A stretch of 43,442 nucleotides of DNA. Origin: Chloroflexota bacterium. Lineage in GTDB: Bacteria > Chloroflexota > Limnocylindria > Limnocylindrales > CSP1-4. A model generated the notes under the pieces. That model saw only the letters and a list, made by a program, of their open reading frames with translations. It was not told the origin of the DNA and made no database searches. Where the stretch lies: NCBI GenBank assembly GCA_025935415.1, contig JAICVI010000004.1:1-43442 (forward strand). The letters run 5' to 3'. Below are positions 35,089-43,442 of this stretch, piece after piece. Within the stretch, counting starts at the first letter, position 1. Each line of letters begins with the position of its first letter. The position numbers and the translations under genes were made by a program.

Positions 35089-36954
35089 CTATGGGCAGGG
35101 GCAGATCGTGATGCGGTCGAGGGCGTAGCTCGACGGGTCGAGAACGCCGCCGATGTCCTGGAGGTACGCGAGGAAGGAGTTCGCGTCGCGGTCGCGGCTC
35201 GTTCCCTGCCCGTCCGCGAGCATGAAGTACGAGTCGCCGCCGTTGTTCGTGAAGTCCGTGGTCGCGAAGGTGTACGTGGTCGCGTCGGGCAGGATCGGCG
35301 TCCCGTCCGACAGCGACACGGACGTGATCCGACCGCCGCTCGCAGCGCAGGTCCACGAGCCCTTGACCTCGGTGCCCGAGCACCCGGATGCCACGCTCTT
35401 GTCGAACGTGAAGTCGATGCCCGACACCTGCGGGAACCGGCCGTCGCAGGTCTGGCCATCGTTGTTCGGGTCGTAGTCGGTCGGGCAGTGGCTGACGCCG
35501 TTCTCGAGCGTTCGCCAGAGCTGCTCGCCGGTCACGGTCCGGGTGACGATGTTGTTGCCGAACGGCAGCACCGTGTAGACGTCGCCGATGACGAGGTCGA
35601 GCGGCGTTCCACTGCCGTACCCGGTGCAGGTGATGATGTTCACGTGCTGGGGCGGATGGTCCTTGTCATCGAGGTAATTGGCCCGGTTCAGGCTGGTATC
35701 GACCGGGTGGTAGCCACACGCAGGGAACTGCGAACGGATGCTGCCACCGGTGTAGTAGCCGATCTGGACGCCGTACCTCGCGACGAGGCTGTCGGCCAGG
35801 AGGTCGCCGAGCGGCACCTCCTGCCGGCGCTCGATGTTCGATCCGCGGTCGAATGGCGCCGTCGTCGTGCCGATCGAGCCATCGAGGGCTGCTGCGAGCT
35901 GGACCCGGAAGGGAACGAGCATGTCGACGATCGCCTGGTCACAGAACGACAGCGAGCCACAGGAGGTGTTGTTCGAGCTCAGCGCGCCGGGGATCGCGGG
36001 ATCGACGAACGTCACCGACTTGGAGATGACGCCGGGGCCATTGCCCGGGCGAACCGAGAGGAACGTCTTCGCGTAGGAGTTGCCGAAGCTGGCGTTCTCG
36101 TGGAACAGGATGCCGTTCAGCGCCCCGGTGCCCGAGTACTTGATGTTCGTGTGGTCGCCGATCACCAGGTCGACGAGGCCGCCCGGAAGCGCGTTGACGA
36201 AGTCGGTCAGCGGGCCCGTGCCGGCGGTCGCATCGGTCACGCCCTTGTGGGTGATCACGATGACGGCCTGCGCGCCGGCCTTGCGGGCCTCGCGCGCCGC
36301 GCTCTTGGTGGCGGCGACACCGTCCGTCACCTGGATCGTGCCGAAGTTTCCGACGCTCACGAGCGTCGGCGCCTCTTCGTTCACGATGCCGATGATCGCG
36401 ACCTTGATCCCCCCGAGCGTGAGGTACTTGATCCGCTCCACACCGGAGAGGTTCGAATCCAGGTTGGCGAGGTTCGTTGCGACGTAGGTGAACGGCTGGC
36501 CGGGATGTGCCCCGGCGGTGCCGGTGCTCGGGGCCGCGGCAAGGTCGATCATCGACTGCAGGTGCGTCAGGCCGCGGTCGAAGTTGTGGTTGCCGAAGGT
36601 ATTGACCTGGATGCCCATCAGGCGCTGAGCCTGGATCGAGGGCACCTCGTCGAAGAAGCCGGACAGGGGTGGCGCCGCGCCGAAGTCATCCCCCGCCGTC
36701 AGCGTGAGGGTCGGGCCGTTGAAGGCCGCTCGATCGGCCGCCCAGCGCGCCGAGATGTTCCAGGCGCCGCCGCTCGTGCTGCTCGCCGGGTCGAGGTTGG
36801 CGTGCCAGTCGGACACGTTCAGGATCTGGATGTTCACCGGCGCCGCGGGCCTGGCGGCGAGGACGGCGCCAGGGATGACGAGCCCGAAGAGCGCCAGGAC
36901 CGCCAGCGCGAGGGGCCCGCGCCGATGGCGACGGGTAGAGACGGACAAGGGCAC
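35089..36954 (-). CDS. Secreted bifunctional metallophosphatase/5'-nucleotidase (UshA-like), GTG start
   Basis: Signal peptide RRHRRGPLALAVLALFGLVIPGAVLA; NIQILNVSDWHANLDP...NTFGNHNFDRG...FTYVATNLA...VIVITHKG; C-terminal 5_nucleotid_C EVPLGDLLADSLVARYGVQIGYYTGGSIRS. Strong SD GGAGGAGG. Confidence 0.9.
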   Translation of the reverse strand: MPLSVSTRRHRRGPLALAVLALFGLVIPGAVLAARPAAPVNIQILNVSDWHANLDPASSTSGGAWNISARWAADRAAFNGPTLTLTAGDDFGAAPPLSGFFDEVPSIQAQRLMGIQVNTFGNHNFDRGLTHLQSMIDLAAAPSTGTAGAHPGQPFTYVATNLANLDSNLSGVERIKYLTLGGIKVAIIGIVNEEAPTLVSVGNFGTIQVTDGVAATKSAAREARKAGAQAVIVITHKGVTDATAGTGPLTDFVNALPGGLVDLVIGDHTNIKYSGTGALNGILFHENASFGNSYAKTFLSVRPGNGPGVISKSVTFVDPAIPGALSSNNTSCGSLSFCDQAIVDMLVPFRVQLAAALDGSIGTTTAPFDRGSNIERRQEVPLGDLLADSLVARYGVQIGYYTGGSIRSQFPACGYHPVDTSLNRANYLDDKDHPPQHVNIITCTGYGSGTPLDLVIGDVYTVLPFGNNIVTRTVTGEQLWRTLENGVSHCPTDYDPNNDGQTCDGRFPQVSGIDFTFDKSVASGCSGTEVKGSWTCAASGGRITSVSLSDGTPILPDATTYTFATTDFTNNGGDSYFMLADGQGTSRDRDANSFLAYLQDIGGVLDPSSYALDRITICPCP

Positions 36955-37118
36955 GGGGTTCCTCCTCCAACGATGCACTGATGCCGCCGCGGCGGGCCCG
37001 GGCTGCGTCTCGACGCCAGCCCTAGGCCGGTCAAGATATCGCGCGGTCGCCGGCACGTCGCCTCGATTCCGCACGTTCCGCGGTGCGTCCTCGCAACGCG
37101 CCGCGGCCGGACAACGAG

Positions 37119-37146
37119 CGAGGAGGGCCGTTGCCGGCCCTCCTCG
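37119..37146 (-). terminator. Strong hairpin downstream of the secreted phosphoesterase gene
   Basis: cgaggagggccg-ttgc-cggccctcctcg: perfect 12-bp stem; minus-strand loop GCAA (GNRA); 22 bp after the stop. Confidence 0.65.
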
Positions 37147-37168
37147 TGTCGCGCTGACGCCGCGTCTG

Positions 37169-38293
37169 TCAGTGCTGGAGCAAGGTCGTCATCGAGGAGA
37201 CGTTCTCGGAATCCGCGGCGTAGCCGAGGTAGCCGAGACCCCAGACCTGCTCGATCGTTCGGAGCAGCGAGTAGTGGTTGTAGGGGGTGTCGTCCTTCAG
37301 GCCGCGCGGCCCGTGGGTGGTCACGACGATGGCGGGGATGAGGCCGCCGCCGAACGGGCCGGACCAGGGGTGCGAGCCGTTGTCGATGAGGACGTAGCCC
37401 TCCGGGAGGCCGGGTGCGCTGCCGTAGCCGGGCGAGTCGCAGCAACCGCGAACATCGGCCCAGAGGTCGGTGTCCGTGGCAGAGCCGTCGAAGTCGGCCT
37501 CGTCGGTCATGATGAAGATCGCGCTGTTGCCGGTCCAGGCCTTCGACGAGCGGATGGTGTCGACGGCGGACTCGACGAAGGCATCGGCCTTCTGCTTGAG
37601 CGCCGCGTCGTTGGCGTCGTCGACGGTCGAGCCGTACGGACAGGGCGTCTCGGGATGGCCCTCGACCGCCACGTAGACGCCACCGTGCATGTCATTGCAC
37701 TGGTTCGGGCTGATCCACACGAAGTCGGGCGCGTTCGACGAGTTGAGGTCGGACGCCAGGTCCGTGTACGGCTTGATGTTGGCGAGGCGGTCCGGGTTCG
37801 AAGAGATGTCGTCCATGAGCACGAACGGGTTGTGCTTGTTCGTGTACAGGGCCACGCTCCCGGGCGCCGTGAAGCCCGTGTAGCCGGCGGTCGGCATCGT
37901 GTCCATGTACGCGCCCCAGGTCTTGCCCTTGGCCTCGAGCTGATCGACGAGGTTCGGCAGGGCGAAGTGGTTCGTGAACGTGTCGTTCATCTGGTCGAGG
38001 TCCAGCTGGCCGGTGATCGCCGCGACGTAGTTCGGCTGGCTGGGATGGGTCACGCCGTAGTAGTTGGTCGCCTCGGCATAGTCGTTGGCGAGGCTGGTGA
38101 TGAACGGCGCATTGACGTCGCCGATGACCGTCGACTTGCTGTGGTTCTCCAGCATGATCACGAAGATCCGCTGGACCGCGGCGTGCTCGCCGCTGCTGGA
38201 GCTGTGCGCCGAGGCCGCGGTCATCGGCACGGCGGTCAGCGCCACGATTGCGCCGAGACTCAGCCATCGCAGGATGGTTCGTCGACTTGGCAC
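37169..38293 (-). CDS. Secreted phosphoesterase/acid phosphatase family protein, GTG start
   Basis: Signal RRTILRWLSLGAIVALTAVPMTAASA; VQRIFVIMLENHSKSTVIGDVNAPFITSLANDYAEATNYYGVTHPSQPNYVAAITGQ...IFIMTDEADFDG...PAIVVTTHGPRGLKDDTPYNHYSLLRTIEQVWGLGYLG. SD GGAGGAGG. Confidence 0.85.
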   Translation of the reverse strand: MPSRRTILRWLSLGAIVALTAVPMTAASAHSSSSGEHAAVQRIFVIMLENHSKSTVIGDVNAPFITSLANDYAEATNYYGVTHPSQPNYVAAITGQLDLDQMNDTFTNHFALPNLVDQLEAKGKTWGAYMDTMPTAGYTGFTAPGSVALYTNKHNPFVLMDDISSNPDRLANIKPYTDLASDLNSSNAPDFVWISPNQCNDMHGGVYVAVEGHPETPCPYGSTVDDANDAALKQKADAFVESAVDTIRSSKAWTGNSAIFIMTDEADFDGSATDTDLWADVRGCCDSPGYGSAPGLPEGYVLIDNGSHPWSGPFGGGLIPAIVVTTHGPRGLKDDTPYNHYSLLRTIEQVWGLGYLGYAADSENVSSMTTLLQH

Positions 38294-38475
38294 GTTGCCT
38301 CCTCCTTCGTTCAAGGGCGTTCCGTGGACTGTTGGCCCCCACGGTAGGACGACGCGCGGATTCGGTCCGTCAGCGCGACATGGGGGTGTGGCACAGGGTC
38401 GCCGCGGGCGGCGCCGGCGGCGCGGGCCTTGCCCAGGCAATCGCGAGGTAAGCCGCCCAGGCGAGACTCCGCGGG

Positions 38476-40134
38476 ATGTCCCACCCGGCTGTCGTCGAAC
38501 GCCTGGCGAGGCTGCAGGTCGACCAGCGTCGGGCCGCGACGGCGCCGCCCGGACCGGTGCTCTGCGTCGCTCCGGCGGGCTCCGGGAAGACGACGACGCT
38601 GGTTGCCCGCATCGCCTGGCTGCTCGACGAAGGCGCGGCTCCGGAGGAGATCTGCGCCATCACGTTCAACCGCCGCGCCGCCGAGGAGCTGCGGGAGCGG
38701 GTGAACCTCGCGCTCGAACCACTCGGTGATGGGCTCGCGGACCGGGTGCGCATCCGGACGTTCCACGCGCTCGGGCTCGAGATCCTCCGAGCGGCCGGGG
38801 AGGCCGTCGAGCCGCTCCTGGACCGAGACGAGGTGCTTCGCGCTGCCCGTCCGGAGCTCTCCGGCCCGGAGCGGCGGCGGTTCGACACGCTGCTGTCGCG
38901 TTTCAAGCTCGACCTCGACGTCGACGCACGGGACATCGAGGACGATCCGGAGGCCGGGCCGGTCGCGCGCACGTATGCCGCGTACGAGGCCGAGATCCGG
39001 CGGCGCGGCGGGCTCGACTTCGACGACCTCGTCGCTCGCGCCCTGCGCCTGCTCCAGGCTCGGCCGGAGGTGCTCGCCCAGTGGCGCCGGCGATGCCGGC
39101 ACCTGCTCGTCGATGAATCGCAGGACCTCGACCGGGCCCAGCTGCGGCTCGCGCTCCTGCTTGCGGCGCCCGCCAACCAGATCTTCCTCGTTGGCGACGA
39201 CGACCAGTCGATCTACGGCTGGCGGCTGGCGGACGTTCGCCGGCTCCTGCGTCTTGCCGACGAATCGCTGCCGGGGCTGCTGCGTGTCGACCTCGAGACC
39301 AACTACCGCTGCCCGGGGCCGGTCCTGGCACGCGCAGTCCGGCTCGTCGAGCACAACGACGAGCGGTTCGTGAAGGTCATCCGCGCGCGCCCGAAGGCCG
39401 AAGGGCGGTTGGTGCTGGCGCCGACCGCCGCGGACGACATCGACCGGGCGGCGGCGGTACTTCGCTCCTGGCCAGATGACGGCGGGACGCGTGCGGTCCT
39501 GGCCCGGACGAATCGCGAGCTCGTGCCGGTGGTCGGCGCGGCGATCCGGCTCCGAATGCCCTTTCGGGCGGCCGGCCTCGTGCTCCCGATCGAGTCGCCG
39601 CTCGTCGATGCGCTCCTGGAGCTCGCGGCTGCCGCGGCGCCTCACGAGGTGGCCGGGATCGCCATCGCACAGCTGGCCGAGCGGCGCGAGGCGCCGCGCA
39701 CGGCCACGATCGATGCCGAGGACGACCCCGCGACGGACCGCCGGGCGATTGCCGCCGCGCTGCAGGGCTGGACCGCTGGGGTCCGCAGCCTTCATGACCT
39801 CCGGACGATGATCGAGCGGACGCGGATCCTGCTGGGAGAGCTGCGGCAGGACGACGCTCTCCTGACGCTCGCCACCGCCCATGGCACGAAGGGCCTCGAG
39901 TTCGACCACGTCGCGGTCATCGGGCTCGACGACGGTCGCTTTCCGAGCGCTCGCTCCATCGCCGACGCCCTCGAGCCGGGGCGGGCGCTGGAGGAGGAAC
40001 GGCGTCTCGCCTACGTGGCGTGGACTCGGGCTCGCCGCAGCCTCACCCTCGTCTACGATCCGGCGTCACCTTCGCCGTTCCTGCTGGAAGCGTTCGAGCC
40101 CGAGGAGCTCGGCATGGATCGAGGCCGACGCTGA
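38476..40134 (+). CDS. Compact UvrD/Rep-like SF1 DNA helicase
   Basis: VLCVAPAGSGKTTTLVARIAWLL (motif I), ITFNRRAAEELRERV (Ia), HLLVDESQDLDRAQ (II), IFLVGDDDQSIYGWR (III), VDLETNYRCPGPVL (IV), LATAHGTKGLEFDHVAVIGLDDGRFP (V), RRLAYVAWTRARRSLTLVY (VI). Confidence 0.9.
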   Translation: MSHPAVVERLARLQVDQRRAATAPPGPVLCVAPAGSGKTTTLVARIAWLLDEGAAPEEICAITFNRRAAEELRERVNLALEPLGDGLADRVRIRTFHALGLEILRAAGEAVEPLLDRDEVLRAARPELSGPERRRFDTLLSRFKLDLDVDARDIEDDPEAGPVARTYAAYEAEIRRRGGLDFDDLVARALRLLQARPEVLAQWRRRCRHLLVDESQDLDRAQLRLALLLAAPANQIFLVGDDDQSIYGWRLADVRRLLRLADESLPGLLRVDLETNYRCPGPVLARAVRLVEHNDERFVKVIRARPKAEGRLVLAPTAADDIDRAAAVLRSWPDDGGTRAVLARTNRELVPVVGAAIRLRMPFRAAGLVLPIESPLVDALLELAAAAAPHEVAGIAIAQLAERREAPRTATIDAEDDPATDRRAIAAALQGWTAGVRSLHDLRTMIERTRILLGELRQDDALLTLATAHGTKGLEFDHVAVIGLDDGRFPSARSIADALEPGRALEEERRLAYVAWTRARRSLTLVYDPASPSPFLLEAFEPEELGMDRGRR

Positions 40135-40155
40135 CCACATGGCGCGTGGCGAACC

Positions 40156-40479
40156 TCAGCGGTGCGCGTCGAAGCGCGCGATTGCCTTCTGGAGGCGATC
40201 GACCGCCTTGAGGAGCGGCTCGGTCACGAGCTCCGGCAGGGCATCCCTGATCGAGTCCTTGGGCCCGAACGCCGCGCGTGCGACCCGCGCGGCGGCCCGC
40301 ACATCCTGCAGCGGCTCGTCCCGCAAGCGCTCTGGCAGCCGTTCGAGGTAGCGAACCCAGCGCTCCGATTCCATCTCCCGCGCGATGGCGAGGGCGTCGT
40401 CCGCGGCGCGCGCGGCGACGAGAGCCGCGGCGTCGATCTCGCCGAGCTCGTGGCGCGGCGGATCGGAACGGGCGGGCAC
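40156..40479 (-). CDS. Small hypothetical helical protein downstream of uvrA
   Basis: VPARSDPPRHELGEIDAAALVAARAADDALAIAREMESERWVRYLERLPERLRDEPLQDVRAAARVARAAFGPKDSIRDALPELVTEPLLKAVDRLQKAIARFDAHR; GTG 16 nt after the uvrA stop; a longer in-frame start at 40566 overlaps uvrA. Confidence 0.6.
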   Translation of the reverse strand: MPARSDPPRHELGEIDAAALVAARAADDALAIAREMESERWVRYLERLPERLRDEPLQDVRAAARVARAAFGPKDSIRDALPELVTEPLLKAVDRLQKAIARFDAHR

Positions 40480-40495
40480 GGAGTGGCGAGTCTCG

Positions 40496-43442
<2,947 letters not shown>

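Noticed and set aside
34935-35459. N-terminal extension of the 866-aa uvrC ORF
   Set aside because: Upstream residues are antisense-like low-quality sequence overlapping the 5'-nucleotidase gene; UvrC begins at MTIASQPPQLQATLAKLPTKPGVYLM.

Overview
High-GC bacterial chromosomal segment. Gene content suggests a Chloroflexota-like organism, but that is inference. It holds about 34 protein genes and 8 tRNA genes. I see no CRISPR array, transposase, phage module or rRNA. Main blocks: partial ileS divergent from an LCP-family gene; ilvE, a CaCA antiporter and DUF1634/TSUP; rpsF-ssb-rpsR; an orphan CpaE-like ATPase; an interleaved tRNA/protein block (tRNA-Phe, Gly, Gln, Cys, Ala-rich protein, DoxX, tRNA-Leu); a winged-helix protein, htpX and lemA; a G-rich repeat tract between convergent tRNAs; a ~17.3 kb minus-strand run uvrC-secD-secF-recJ-tolB-like-pyrF-tatA-tatC-rapZ-yvcK-whiA-tpiA-gpmI-secG-SBP; two secreted phosphatases; a compact UvrD-like helicase; and partial uvrA with a small uncharacterised ORF downstream. 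No clearly novel multi-gene system is evident. The most notable observations are: a 21-bp divergent ileS/LCP promoter with overlapping -10 motifs on both strands; the mixed tRNA/mRNA block, with a tRNA starting 4 nt after a stop codon; a winged-helix gene with no ATG/GTG/TTG start upstream of its conserved N-terminus; the G-quadruplex-prone repeat tract; and low-complexity inserts in SecF and UvrC. All calls come from reading translations and motifs; no searches were run.
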